Source: RYN-230 sp963782185 (GTDB lineage Bacteria > Actinomycetota > Actinomycetes > Streptosporangiales > Streptosporangiaceae). Taken from it: 64,000 nucleotides of DNA. The position numbers were made by a program, and so were the translations under genes. The stretch's first letter is position 1. Each line of letters begins with the position of its first letter. Below, piece by piece: positions 26,780-36,062 of the stretch. The DNA lies in the NCBI GenBank assembly GCA_963782185.1, contig CAWAJB010000004.1, positions 1-64,000 on the forward strand, in the 5' to 3' direction. The notes beneath the pieces were generated by a model. The model made no database searches and was not told the DNA's origin. It saw only the letters and a program-made list of their open reading frames with translations.

Positions 26780-29075
26780 TCAGCCCTCTGTATCAGGATT
26801 CGCACACGCGTTCAGGAAGACCTCGAGCAGTTCCGGCGAGACCTCGGGCCGGGCCGAACCACTGCCGGTCGGGTTGCTGGACGGGCTAGTGCCCGGTCCG
26901 CCCGTCGTTTCCTGACCGTCCTCGCCCGTCGTGCCGCCGTCCGGCCACTGCCGGCAGTCACGGCGCATGATCTTCTCGTTGGCGCTGACCAGGTCGAGGC
27001 GGAGCCCGGCGCGTTCCCCGGGCGGCAGCGCCTTGCCGATCGCCGCACCGATCCGCCGGACAAGCGGCTTCGGATTGCGCTGGCCGTCCTCGCCGCGCTG
27101 GCTCCGATCGACCGCCGCGAGGACGGCGAGCAGTGCGGCGCCGGCGCGCTCGCGCCAGGGACGCATGACGAAGGCACGGGCCCACAGCGGTGCCGGCCGC
27201 ACCGACCCGGTCCGGGTTGGCCATGAGGAACTCCGCGATCGCGGGCTGGCCGTTGCGCGGGTTGCGGATGGCGAGCAGGTAGACGATGTTGTCGAGCACG
27301 CGGCCGGCGGCCGGAAGGTCCCGCTGGCCGTTCATCCGCCGCTGCAGTTCGCCGAGCACCAGTGCGCCGTCGGCTCCCTGGCGAGCCAGGGTCATGAAGA
27401 GGACGGCGTGCCCGTTGCCGGCCAGTGGCTCGCCCTGGTCGGCCAGGTGGGTCAGCCGCCTCGTCGCGTTGACGGGAAAGCGTGCGCCCAGACCGCCGCT
27501 GAACGCATAGGTGGCGACCCGGCGCTGGCTGCGCGATCCCTGCGTGGCCCAGTGGACGACGATCTGCAGGGCCAGGGTGGCCATGTCACCGTGGGCACTC
27601 ATCTGGCCGATGACGAGGATCGCCATGAGCTGCTCATTCCAGCTGGCGTCCTCGGCTGTCCACGGGTCGAGATACCAGTCGATGACTTCATCCGGTGCCC
27701 GCTGGGCGAGCAGGGCCAGCCCGGTGGCGGCGCTGCTCATCAGGTTCAGCTGGCCGCTGTCGGCGATCTCGTGTATCCACCACCGGATGCCAGCCCAGAA
27801 GTCCGTGTCCAGCCGCTGCCACAGCTCCGTGATTACGTGCGAGCGGTAGCCCGCCTTGGCGAAGTCCAGGTGCCGGATAGGGACTGAGGCGAGCCTGGCC
27901 ACCGGAACGTCACGGACGGCCAGCAACGGATGCTCGCCGCGCATCTTCCTGACCTGCCGGAAACGGAGGTCGATCTCCTTCTTGACCTCGTCCTTCGACG
28001 GGTTGACCTCGGGCGCGAATTTGGCGATTTGCGATCTGAACTCTCGTAGTTCCTCATCGACGAGACGCTCCGGCAGGCCCGCGGTAAAGGCAAGTGCGGC
28101 CACTTCCAGCACATCCGGGATCGCCGCGTCTACTTTGTCGAGCCAGTCGGCCACTTCCTGCGGGTCGTTGTCCGCCAGCGCCGCGATGAGATCGGCCACC
28201 TGCTCGGCCGTCGCTGTCGCCATCCGGTGGGCGGTCTCCGCGACCTTGCCGAGCGTGGCGCCATGCTCGAGCGCACGCGCCACTTCATCGATTACGCAGT
28301 CTTCTAAAACCGCGGAGCCGAGGTGCTTGCGCAGCACCTCGGCCACCACGGGACGCTGCCAGGGGAAAGTCCGAGCTGCGGCCGACCGGGTGATCCGCGC
28401 CCCCGCGGCCGTCGTGACCACCAGGTAGGCTTCTGCCTCACGGACGGCACGGCAGGCGTTGTCCCAGTGATACTCGGCGTTTTCCTGGGACATGTCGGCA
28501 TCGATCATGTCCGCTATGAGGTAGCCGACGCCCTTGTCGAAGGTCCGCGCGGCCAGCTGGTCGACGGTCGTCCCGGGGGCGAGGCCAACGATGGGCTGCC
28601 CGGCCGTCTTGGCCTGGTCCAGCAGGGTGATCGCGGCCGCCCGCCGCCCGGTCCCGCCGGGGCCGACGAGGATCACCACCCGCTCCGCCCGGAGCTCGGC
28701 CATGGCGTCGGCAAAGCACGGCGGCTCGGCGTACTGCCGGGACACCTTGGCCACTTCCGCCTCGCCCATCCGGCCGTACGTGCGCGGCTCGGGTCCGGCG
28801 GCCCCGGCACCGGCCGTGCCGACCCCGAAGACCGCGTTCCGCGCGTCCGTGCCGTAGAAGGTTTGCAGGAAGACGTTCCAGGCTGCCTGCTGGTCGCCCT
28901 TAGCGCCGGAATCGGCTCCGCCGTTGGGGTCCTTGCCCGTGTTGCCGGGCCGGCTCTTCGGCCCGGCCTCCCCGTCAGCCTCCGTGCCCTGCTTCGGATC
29001 GGGCCGCTTGACCTCCTCGGGATCCGGTTCCGCCCCCGATGCGGGCTCTTTGTCCTGCGGTGCTTCCGGTGCCAT
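26780..29075 (-). pseudogene. P-loop (STAND-like) ATPase with N-terminal TDAR-VFG motif, frameshifted near its C-terminus
   Basis: The ATG at 29075 overlaps the cyclase-like gene's stop by one base. Residues 1-62 are acidic and disordered. Residues 69-85 are the TDAR-VFG motif shared with the cyclase-like protein. The P-loop is at 133-145 (VILVGPGGTGRRA), with Arg replacing the usual Lys, and a YLVVTT strand follows near 210. Residues ~240-600 are a helical, repeat-like region. At about 27,190 the open frame degenerates to Arg-rich nonsense while the plausible C-terminus continues one frame over to 26780 (APLWARAFVMRPWRERAG). The total would be ~765 aa. Receptor-like role inferred from architecture. 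The shift affects only the last ~140 residues and may be a sequencing error. Confidence 0.68.
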
Positions 29076-29830
29076 CAGTTACTCCCACCGCCGTAGGAGA
29101 TGCCGAAGACCGAGCCGCGCGCATCCGTGTCGTGGAAGTGCTGGACGAACCCGTGCGCTGCCGGAGCGGCGGAGTCCCGGCCGTCCACGGGCGCGGCCGT
29201 CTCGGTCCCCTGGCTGTCCGGTCCGGCCGGCGGCGCAGCAGCGGACTGCCTCCCGAACAGCCTGATCCAGGCCTCATCCTGGAATTCCTTGACCTGAACC
29301 GCCACCCGGGTGAAGTCGGCCCTGGAGAACGATACGTGCCCCTGCCGCACGACATCGTCGAAAACCTGGCGTGTCAGCGCGAGCACCAGGCTGGCATCGG
29401 GTGCGGCCTCCAGCGCCTCGCGTACGGGCGGCGAGTCCACCAGGCGGCTCACCGCTACCACCCCCTGCCCCGCGTAGCCGTTCTCGGCCGACATGGCGGC
29501 ACCGAAATGCACCGCCATGCGCAGCCGGATCCTGCGCTCGGCCGGGAGTGCGGCGTTGTGCGTCGTCAGCCGCACCTCCAGCTGACGGACGTAGGCGTCG
29601 ACGACGAGCGGCTCCGGCACGTCCAGCGGCAAGATCGCCAGCTCGCCGTCACCTGCTTCCTGCAGCGACCAGCGGTTCCGCTCCAGCTTCGCCGCGCTCG
29701 CCGCCTCGTTGAGCACCGCCTTGAGGCCGGCCTGCATCGCGAAGTGATCTTGATCGTTTCCCCGCCCGTATCCAACTGCATCTACGGCCACCAGCAGGTG
29801 GCGCTCGAAGGCAGTGCTGAAGCTGGTCAT
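29075..29830 (-). CDS. Nucleotide-cyclase-like domain protein with C-terminal TDAR-VFG motif
   Basis: A 251-aa protein with a GGGGG site before the ATG. Residues ~9-190 fold as a class III cyclase homology domain: Asp17 in VAVDAVGYG and Asp61 in GDGELAIL match the two metal-binding aspartates, and VAVSRL near 126-130 matches the transition-state region with Arg kept. The usual substrate-binding Lys before GD is absent (LQEAGDG), so activity is uncertain. After a disordered linker (195-225), residues 228-244 repeat the TDAR-VFG motif seen at the N-terminus of the next protein. It is the first gene of the operon; a Crp/Fnr gene lies just upstream. Confidence 0.72.
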   Translation of the reverse strand: MTSFSTAFERHLLVAVDAVGYGRGNDQDHFAMQAGLKAVLNEAASAAKLERNRWSLQEAGDGELAILPLDVPEPLVVDAYVRQLEVRLTTHNAALPAERRIRLRMAVHFGAAMSAENGYAGQGVVAVSRLVDSPPVREALEAAPDASLVLALTRQVFDDVVRQGHVSFSRADFTRVAVQVKEFQDEAWIRLFGRQSAAAPPAGPDSQGTETAAPVDGRDSAAPAAHGFVQHFHDTDARGSVFGISYGGGSN

Positions 29831-30024
29831 ATAGTCAGCCCCCTCTGATCCGCAAGCTACAGTTTTACGCTCATTAGTATCGCGAACGCTCAGGTCACGA
29901 ATCTTGTAAAAGTGCAGGATCTGCGCGGGAGGAAGCGAAGTAATCTTGCAGCGGTCTATGGAGCCGGGAGATTTAGGTGATAAATGCTCACCAAAGGCGA
30001 CAAAACGGCCCGACTTTTCCCAGG

Positions 30025-30762
30025 CTACGGCGCGGTCAGCCGAGCGAACGAGCGCAGCGCGGTGGAGTCGAGCACGATGATCCGGCGGTACCTGGTCTCG
30101 ACCAGCCCCATCTCACGCAACTGCTTGACGGCCTTGGCTGCGGTCTCCTTGCTCGCGCCGATCAGGCTGCCGAGTTCCGGCTGGGACAGGGGCACGCCGA
30201 GTTCCTCGCCCCCGTCCTCGGTGCGGTAGCCGTACAGGGCCAGAACGTCGGCGATGACGCGGGCGGTCTGCACCGTCGCGTCGTGGCCGGCGTAATCGAC
30301 CCGGCGCCGGTTGGCCCACTCGAGCCGCTCGGCGATCATCAGGGTCAGGGCACCCCAGACCAGGGGCCTTCGGGCGAGGAACGCCTTGAACGTCTCGGCC
30401 GGGATCGCGTGCGCAGTCAGCGCCGAGCAGGTCGTCACGGTCGCGGACCTCGCCTCCAGGCCGAGCACGGCGAGTTCCCCGACGACGTCCCCGGCCGCCC
30501 TGATGCCGAGCATGGTCTCGATGCCGCTTTCCGACGTGGCAGTGACCTTGACACAGGCCGACCGGGCCCGGCCGGCCGGGCGCAGCAGGTAGGCGTGGGT
30601 TCCGGACCCGCCTGCGCGGATGAGCACGGTACCGGGCCGGTACTCCTGCCCGGCGGTCAGCTGGAGCAGATCGTCGGCCGTCTCCGGATCCAGCCGCGAC
30701 AGCAGCGTGCCGCGCGGCCAGCGGGGATCGCTCGTCCGAGTAGAAGTCCCAGAACCGTTCAA
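30025..30762 (-). CDS. Crp/Fnr-family regulator
   Basis: A 245-aa protein from a TTG at 30762 with GGAGAG 6 bp upstream; longer starts would run antisense through the divergent gene. Residues ~15-130 are a cyclic-nucleotide-binding fold (GTLLSRLDPE, GTVLIRAGG, GELAVLGLEARSATVTT); residues ~165-240 are a Crp-type winged helix (LSQPELGSLIGASKETAAKAVKQLREMGLVE). It lies ~195 bp upstream of the cyclase-like gene on the same strand and 31 bp from a divergent membrane-protein gene. If the neighbour makes a cyclic nucleotide this would be its receptor; that link is inferred. Confidence 0.85.
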   Translation of the reverse strand: MNGSGTSTRTSDPRWPRGTLLSRLDPETADDLLQLTAGQEYRPGTVLIRAGGSGTHAYLLRPAGRARSACVKVTATSESGIETMLGIRAAGDVVGELAVLGLEARSATVTTCSALTAHAIPAETFKAFLARRPLVWGALTLMIAERLEWANRRRVDYAGHDATVQTARVIADVLALYGYRTEDGGEELGVPLSQPELGSLIGASKETAAKAVKQLREMGLVETRYRRIIVLDSTALRSFARLTAP

Positions 30763-30793
30763 GCGAGGCTCTCCATGATTGCCCGGGGCGCAG

Positions 30794-31555
30794 ATGACAC
30801 GACCTACTAATGAACTGGCGAACGTTGCCGGCGGTATCAGCGGCCGGACCCACAAGCGACACCAGGACGGCCAGCTAGCCCGGCTGATTGCCCAGCTTGG
30901 CGACAACGCCCTGGCCATTGTAGGGGTCGTCACCTCGATCGCAGAATTCGTCGGCCTTGTGACATCCGGGCAGCTCAGGAAGTTCGTTAAAGTTTACCCC
31001 TATCCCATCTGCATCGCACTCATCGTCGTTCTCCTGACCCTTCTCGTGTCACTCAACTATGCACAGACTGTGCGCAGGCAGCGAAGCCAGCTGCAGGCTG
31101 CGGCGCAGCAGCCCAGAGAGCTCCGGCCGAGCGCACACGACGTGCGGCTTTTCGCGGAGGCGCTGGCCGACCTGCCCCTCGACGGGCCGGTGATCACCTG
31201 GCTCAGGCGGGTAGATGCGGTAGCACTGGACCCGGCGGACTTCCCCGCAGACGTGCTCACCGCGCTCGAGCGGACCGTCGGACGGCTCGAAAGGCGGCCG
31301 GTCGGTTTCGACGACGACCTGGTGGCGCGAGCGCTAGCCGGCTTCATTGCCGCCGTCGAGGACTACCGCATCAATCTGGAGGGCTGGACCCTCGTCTGGC
31401 AAAACCCTGCGCTGGCCGACGCGACCGGGAGCCTGCTGCCCGTCGGCCCCGATCCGGTCACCGGCGACCTCGCGGACAGCCAGCAGCGGTTGCTGCGCGC
31501 ATACGACTCCTTCATCCTGACAGCGCACAAGCGTGGCATGGACGTGGGGCAGTAG
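30794..31555 (+). CDS. Two-TM membrane protein of unknown function
   Basis: A 253-aa protein. Two hydrophobic segments lie near residues 40-60 (LAIVGVVTSIAEFVGLV) and 72-95 (YPICIALIVVLLTLLVSL), followed by a soluble, mostly helical ~150-residue domain (ALADLPLDGPVITWLRRVD, VEDYRINLEGW). I do not recognise the family. The start codon is 31 bp from that of the Crp/Fnr gene, so the divergent promoters must overlap and that regulator probably controls it. Confidence 0.6.
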   Translation: MTRPTNELANVAGGISGRTHKRHQDGQLARLIAQLGDNALAIVGVVTSIAEFVGLVTSGQLRKFVKVYPYPICIALIVVLLTLLVSLNYAQTVRRQRSQLQAAAQQPRELRPSAHDVRLFAEALADLPLDGPVITWLRRVDAVALDPADFPADVLTALERTVGRLERRPVGFDDDLVARALAGFIAAVEDYRINLEGWTLVWQNPALADATGSLLPVGPDPVTGDLADSQQRLLRAYDSFILTAHKRGMDVGQ

Positions 31556-31926
31556 TGCCAGTGACTCGGCGGATTGCTGACCTTCGCCTCGCCACCTGAT
31601 TACACGATCGGCCGCCGTCACTGGCGGTGGTCTGCTGACCCGCAACCTCGACGTCGGCGCGGAGCAGGCGGCGATCGAGCGCAGCGATGCTGAGCTGCGG
31701 AGCATAGCCTCGGCCGCCGAGCCGGAACTCGAGCCGGGGGCAGGCGGTTCCGGCCCGGTTGCCGCATGGCGCCCGACGCCGCCTGGCCGGAATGCCAGCA
31801 CTAGGAGGTCTGGACGGCACGGCAGTGCGAGACTTTGATGTGCAGGGAGCACGGCCGGTGTGCTGAGCCTGCGTTTCCCGCAGGCGGCATCGAGCCGCGC
31901 GAGCCCCTGCGCCCGGCGTGGTGTGG
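31556..31926. other. 371-bp stretch without a recognisable gene
   Basis: Open frames on both strands lack domains. Nothing else is seen. Confidence 0.45.
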
Positions 31927-33002
31927 ATGACAGTGACCTTCCGCCCGTTACGGCTGGCCGAGGCCGCCGCGGTGCTGTCGCTGGCGACCGACCTGGCGAT
32001 GGGCCAGTCGCTGGAGCACGGGCTGCGGACCGCGCTGCTCGCGCTGCGGACGGCCCGGGCGATGGGCCTGCCCGAAGACGATCAGGTGGCGGTCTTTTAC
32101 ACCGGCGTGCTGCACTTCGCCGGGTGCACCGCCGAGAGTGCGGTCAACGCGGAGTTCTTCGGGGACGAGCTGGCGGCGCGCCCGCAGATGATGTCGGCGT
32201 ATCTGGGTTCCCGGCTGGCGCTCATGAGCACGGCGATGCGGGTCGTTCACCCGGGGAGCGCACCGCATACCCGGGCAGCCGTGATGGCCAGGTCCGCGTT
32301 TGGCGGCGTGGCCGAGTTCCGCAAGTGGGCCGCCAGCCATTGCGACGTCGCCCGGATACTGGGCGCGCGGATGGGCTTGCCGGAGCCGGTTCAGGTGGCG
32401 CTGCGGCACCTGTATGAGCGCTGGGACGGCAAGGGCATGCCGGGGGAATTGCGGAGCACCCAGATCCCGCTGGCGGTACGGCTGATGCAGGTGGCCCAGG
32501 ATGCGGATATGGCCTCGCAGCGCGGCGGCACGGCGCTGGCAGCCCGTGTCCTGGCCGGGCGCGCGGGGAAGGGCCTGGACCCGCAGGCGGTAGCAGCCTT
32601 CCTCTCGCTCGGCGAGCGCGTCTATGCGGGCCTGGACGCGCCATCCATCTGGGATGAGGCGATGCTCGCCGAGCCCGGTCCCCAGCCGGTGATCAGCGAG
32701 GAACGGCTGGATGCCTGCCTGGCCGCGGTCGCCGACTTCGCCGACCTGAAAAGCATGTGGACAATCGGGCACTCCCGCGGGGTGGCCGAGCTGGCCGGGC
32801 AGTCCGCCACCGGCGCCGGGGTGCCGGCCGCGGACGTGGTGTCGCTGCGCCGGGCGGCGCTGCTGGCGGCGGCCGACTGCTATCAGGGGATGCGGGAGCC
32901 ACGCCGCCTACCGGTCAGCACTCTCACCGGTGGCCGCGGCCGACGAGGTTGCTGGCTTCCTGCACCAGGCACGGCGTCGCCGTCGAGGTACTCGGGCCGA
33001 CG
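31927..33002 (+). pseudogene. HD-domain phosphohydrolase/LuxR-type regulator, internally deleted and truncated
   Basis: Residues 1-~290 match actinobacterial HD-GYP-like regulators (EHGLRTALLALRTARAMGL, LPEPVQVALRHLYERWDGKGMP, a second HD-like segment at MWTIGHSRGVAELA). At about 32,860-32,880 the HDLGR-to-GYHRG stretch (~70-80 residues) is missing, and the sequence jumps from SLRRAALL to AADCYQGMREP. A one-base shift then breaks the frame: the expected ALSPVAAADEVAGF lies in the next frame. The C-terminal LuxR helix-turn-helix is gone. The end of the remnant runs into the convergent hydrolase gene. Confidence 0.75.
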
Positions 33003-33015
33003 TGACCCAGATCTA

Positions 33016-33840
33016 TCAGGACTGGAGGAACTCCAGGAGGTCGGCGTTGATCGTCGGGGCCTCGGTGGTCGGCATGCCGTGCGGGAAGCCGTGATAGGTC
33101 TTCAGGGTGCCGCTGCGCACGAGCTTCGCGGACAGCGGCCCGGAGTCGGCGTAGGGAACGATCTGGTCGTCGTCTCCGTGCTGCACCAGCACGGGCACGG
33201 AGATCTTCTTGAGGTCCTCGGTGAAGTCGGTCTGGGAGAAGGCGACGATGCCGTCGTAGTGGGCCTTCGCCCCGCCCATCATCCCCTGCCGCCACCAGTT
33301 AGCGATGATTGCCTCCGAGGGCGTGGCGCCCGGCCGGTTGAAACCGTAGAAGGGGCCTGACGGCAGTGCCCGGTAGAACTCGGACCGGCTGGCGGCCAGC
33401 TGGGCCTGCAGATCGTCGAACACGCTCTTGGGCAGGCCGCCGGGGTTGGCCTGCGTCTGCACCATCAGCGGCGGCACCGAGCTGATCAGTACGGCCTTGG
33501 CGACGCGGCTCTCACCATGCCGGGCGATGTAGCGCACGACCTCGCCGCCGCCGGTCGAGTGGCCGATGTGCACGGCGTCATGGAGATCGAGGTGCGTGGT
33601 CACCGCGGCCAGGTCGTCGGCGTAGTGATCCATGTCGTGACCGTCGCTGGTCTGCGTGGACCGGCCGTGCCCGCGCCGGTCGTGGGCGATGACGCGGTAG
33701 CCGTGCTGCAGGAAGAACAGCATCTGGGTGTCCCAGTCGTCGGCTGACAGCGGCCAGCCGTGGCTGAAGACGAGAGGCTGGCCCGAACCCCAGTCCTTGT
33801 AGAAGATCTCCGTGCCGTCGGTCGTCGTGATCGTTCCCAT
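33016..33840 (-). CDS. Alpha/beta hydrolase, non-heme chloroperoxidase-like
   Basis: A 274-aa protein from the ATG at 33840, with GGAGG 7 bp upstream. The triad is complete: Ser95 in GHSTGG, Asp225 in HGDDDQIVP, His254 in GFPHGM. The HGWP oxyanion loop and DRRGHGRS are typical of cofactor-free haloperoxidases/esterases; in cells these proteins mainly hydrolyse esters or perform perhydrolysis. It appears monocistronic. Confidence 0.88.
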   Translation of the reverse strand: MGTITTTDGTEIFYKDWGSGQPLVFSHGWPLSADDWDTQMLFFLQHGYRVIAHDRRGHGRSTQTSDGHDMDHYADDLAAVTTHLDLHDAVHIGHSTGGGEVVRYIARHGESRVAKAVLISSVPPLMVQTQANPGGLPKSVFDDLQAQLAASRSEFYRALPSGPFYGFNRPGATPSEAIIANWWRQGMMGGAKAHYDGIVAFSQTDFTEDLKKISVPVLVQHGDDDQIVPYADSGPLSAKLVRSGTLKTYHGFPHGMPTTEAPTINADLLEFLQS

Positions 33841-33977
33841 GCGCTCGCCTCCGTAAGGCCCGGGTGACGGACATTTCCCTACTCCCAGGGTAAGGATCCC
33901 GATCGCCCTGGCCCCGGGCAGGTCGCTGAGTGTGGCCATACCTGCCGACGGGACGGCGATGATCCTAAACTCGTCGC

Positions 33978-34598
33978 ATGGCCAGGTACTTCGACATCCA
34001 TCCGGCCAACCCGCAGCGTCGCGCGATCATCAAGATCGCCGACATCGTGCGTGAAGGCGGCGTGATCGCTTACCCGACGGACTCCTGCTACGCGCTCGGC
34101 TGCCAGCTCGGCAACATCGGCGGCATGGCGAGGATCAGATCGATCCGCCACCTCGACGACCGGCACCACCTCACGCTGGTCTGCCAGGACTTCGCCCAGC
34201 TGGGCCAGTTCGTGTACGTCGCCAAACCCGTGTTCCGGGCCATCAAGGCGGCGACGCCCGGCAGCTACACCTTCATCCTCCCCGCGACGAAGGAAGTGCC
34301 GCGCAGGCTGCAGCACCCGGGCAAGAAGACGGTGGGCGTGCGGATCCCCCGCCACGTGGTGACCCAGGCGCTGCTCGCCGAACTCGGCGAGCCGCTCGTC
34401 TCGAGCACCCTGCTGCTGCCCGGCGAGGACGAGCCCATGACCCAGGGGTGGGAGATCGCGGAACAGCTTGACCACGCCGTTGAGGCAGTGATCGACTCGG
34501 GCGACTGCGGCACCGAGCCGACCACGGTGATCGACTTCTCCCAGCCGACACCCGAGATCGTGCGCCGCGGGGCAGGCGACGCATCCGGCTTTGAGTGA
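33978..34598 (+). CDS. YrdC/Sua5-type L-threonylcarbamoyladenylate synthase family protein
   Basis: A 206-aa single-domain protein, close in length to YciO/YrdC. It has the YPTDSCYALGC motif, SIRHLDDRHHLTLVC (the nucleotide/bicarbonate pocket), PGSYTFIL, and VGVRIPRH followed by VSSTLL. YrdC makes threonylcarbamoyl-AMP for tRNA t6A; YciO paralogues are less active, and this sequence (MARYFDIHP opening) is nearer YciO. It lies 32 bp before the DAHP synthase gene. Confidence 0.85.
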   Translation: MARYFDIHPANPQRRAIIKIADIVREGGVIAYPTDSCYALGCQLGNIGGMARIRSIRHLDDRHHLTLVCQDFAQLGQFVYVAKPVFRAIKAATPGSYTFILPATKEVPRRLQHPGKKTVGVRIPRHVVTQALLAELGEPLVSSTLLLPGEDEPMTQGWEIAEQLDHAVEAVIDSGDCGTEPTTVIDFSQPTPEIVRRGAGDASGFE

Positions 34599-34630
34599 GG
34601 TTGTACCGGCGGTCCAGAGACGGGGTGGCG

Positions 34631-36004
34631 ATGGCAGCGCAGCAGGCCAGCGGGCCGGGACGCTTCCGCGCCAGTGCGCTCCAGCAGCCGGCGTGGCCTG
34701 ACCATGATCGGCTAGATGCGGTGGTGGGGAGGCTGGGAACGCTGCCCCCCCTGGTCTTCGCCGGGGAGTGCGACCAGCTCAAGGAGCGGCTGGCGGCGGT
34801 AGCGCGGGGACAGGCGTTCCTGCTGCAGGGCGGCGACTGCGCGGAAACGTTCGCCGGGACGACGGCTGCCGCAGTCCAGGGGAAACTGCGGACGCTGCTG
34901 CAGATGGCCGTGGTCCTCACCTACGCCGCGAGTGTGCCCGTGGTGAAGGTCGGCCGGCTGGCCGGCCAGTTCGCCAAGCCCCGGTCGGCCGGGACCGAGG
35001 CCAGGGACGGCGTGGAGCTTCCGGCCTACCGGGGAGATGCGGTGAACGGCCTGGAGTTCACCCCGCTGGCGAGGACCCCCGACCCTGGGCGGCTGCTGGA
35101 GGCCTACCACTGCTCGGCGGTGACGCTGAACCTGTGCCGGGCGTTCGCCAGCGGCGGCTACGCGGATCTGCGGCAGGTGCACGCCTGGAACCAGGACTTC
35201 GTGGCGGCCAGCCCGGCCGGGCAGCGCTACGAACGGCTGGCGGGCGAGATCGACCGGGCGATCGACTTCATGCATGCATGCGGCGTCAATCCAGAAGAGT
35301 TCCGGGCCGTCGAGCTCTACTCCAGCCACGAGGCGCTGCTGCTGGACTACGAGCGGGCCCTCATCCGCCTCGACTCGCGGACCGGCCAGCCCTATGACCT
35401 CTCAGCCCACCTGCTGTGGATCGGCGAGCGCACCCGCGACCCCGGCGGGGCGCACGTCGCGTTCGCGCGCTCCATCCGCAATCCTCTGGCGGTGAAGATC
35501 GGTCCCGCCACCACGGCGGGCGACATCCTCGCCCTGGCCGACGCACTGGACCCGGACCGCGAACCCGGCCGCCTGACCCTGATCACCCGGATGGGCGCCG
35601 ACCGGATCGCTGATGTGCTGCCGCCTCTCGTGGAGCAGGTCACCGCCGAAGGCACCCCGGTCGCCTGGGTGTGCGATCCGATGCACGCCAACACATCCAC
35701 GACCGCCAGCGGCCGGAAGACCCGTGACTTCGACGACGTCCTCGCCGAGGTCACCGGCTTCTTCGAAGTCCACCGCGCCCTGGGCACCCATCCCGGTGGC
35801 ATCCATCTCGAATTCACCGGGGACGACGTCACCGAGTGCACCGGCGGCGGGCACCGTCTGACCGAGAGCGACCTGCATTACCGCTACGAGACGGCCTGCG
35901 ACCCGCGCCTCAACCGGAGCCAGTCCCTCGACCTGGCCTTCCTGGTCGCGGAGCACTACCGCCAGCACACCGCCGTTCATCCGGCGGCACCCGCCAGCCC
36001 ATGA
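34631..36004 (+). CDS. Class II 3-deoxy-7-phosphoheptulonate (DAHP) synthase
   Basis: A 457-aa protein of the plant/actinobacterial type II family: LPPLVFAGE, LLQGGDCAETF, VGRLAGQFAKPRS, SSHEALLLDYE, and metal and substrate motifs VKIGPATT, RMGADR, CDPMHANT, GIHLEFTGDDVTECTGG. It condenses PEP and erythrose-4-phosphate, the first shikimate-pathway step. The ATG at 34631 is chosen over an in-frame start at 34595 that would overlap the YrdC stop. The length is normal. A second copy is often found in secondary-metabolite regions, but no cluster is visible here. Confidence 0.93.
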   Translation: MAAQQASGPGRFRASALQQPAWPDHDRLDAVVGRLGTLPPLVFAGECDQLKERLAAVARGQAFLLQGGDCAETFAGTTAAAVQGKLRTLLQMAVVLTYAASVPVVKVGRLAGQFAKPRSAGTEARDGVELPAYRGDAVNGLEFTPLARTPDPGRLLEAYHCSAVTLNLCRAFASGGYADLRQVHAWNQDFVAASPAGQRYERLAGEIDRAIDFMHACGVNPEEFRAVELYSSHEALLLDYERALIRLDSRTGQPYDLSAHLLWIGERTRDPGGAHVAFARSIRNPLAVKIGPATTAGDILALADALDPDREPGRLTLITRMGADRIADVLPPLVEQVTAEGTPVAWVCDPMHANTSTTASGRKTRDFDDVLAEVTGFFEVHRALGTHPGGIHLEFTGDDVTECTGGGHRLTESDLHYRYETACDPRLNRSQSLDLAFLVAEHYRQHTAVHPAAPASP

Positions 36005-36062
36005 GGAAACGTCACGGGGGGTGACGAACCGCTGCGGGAGCGGCGGCCGCCAGCGACCGCGG

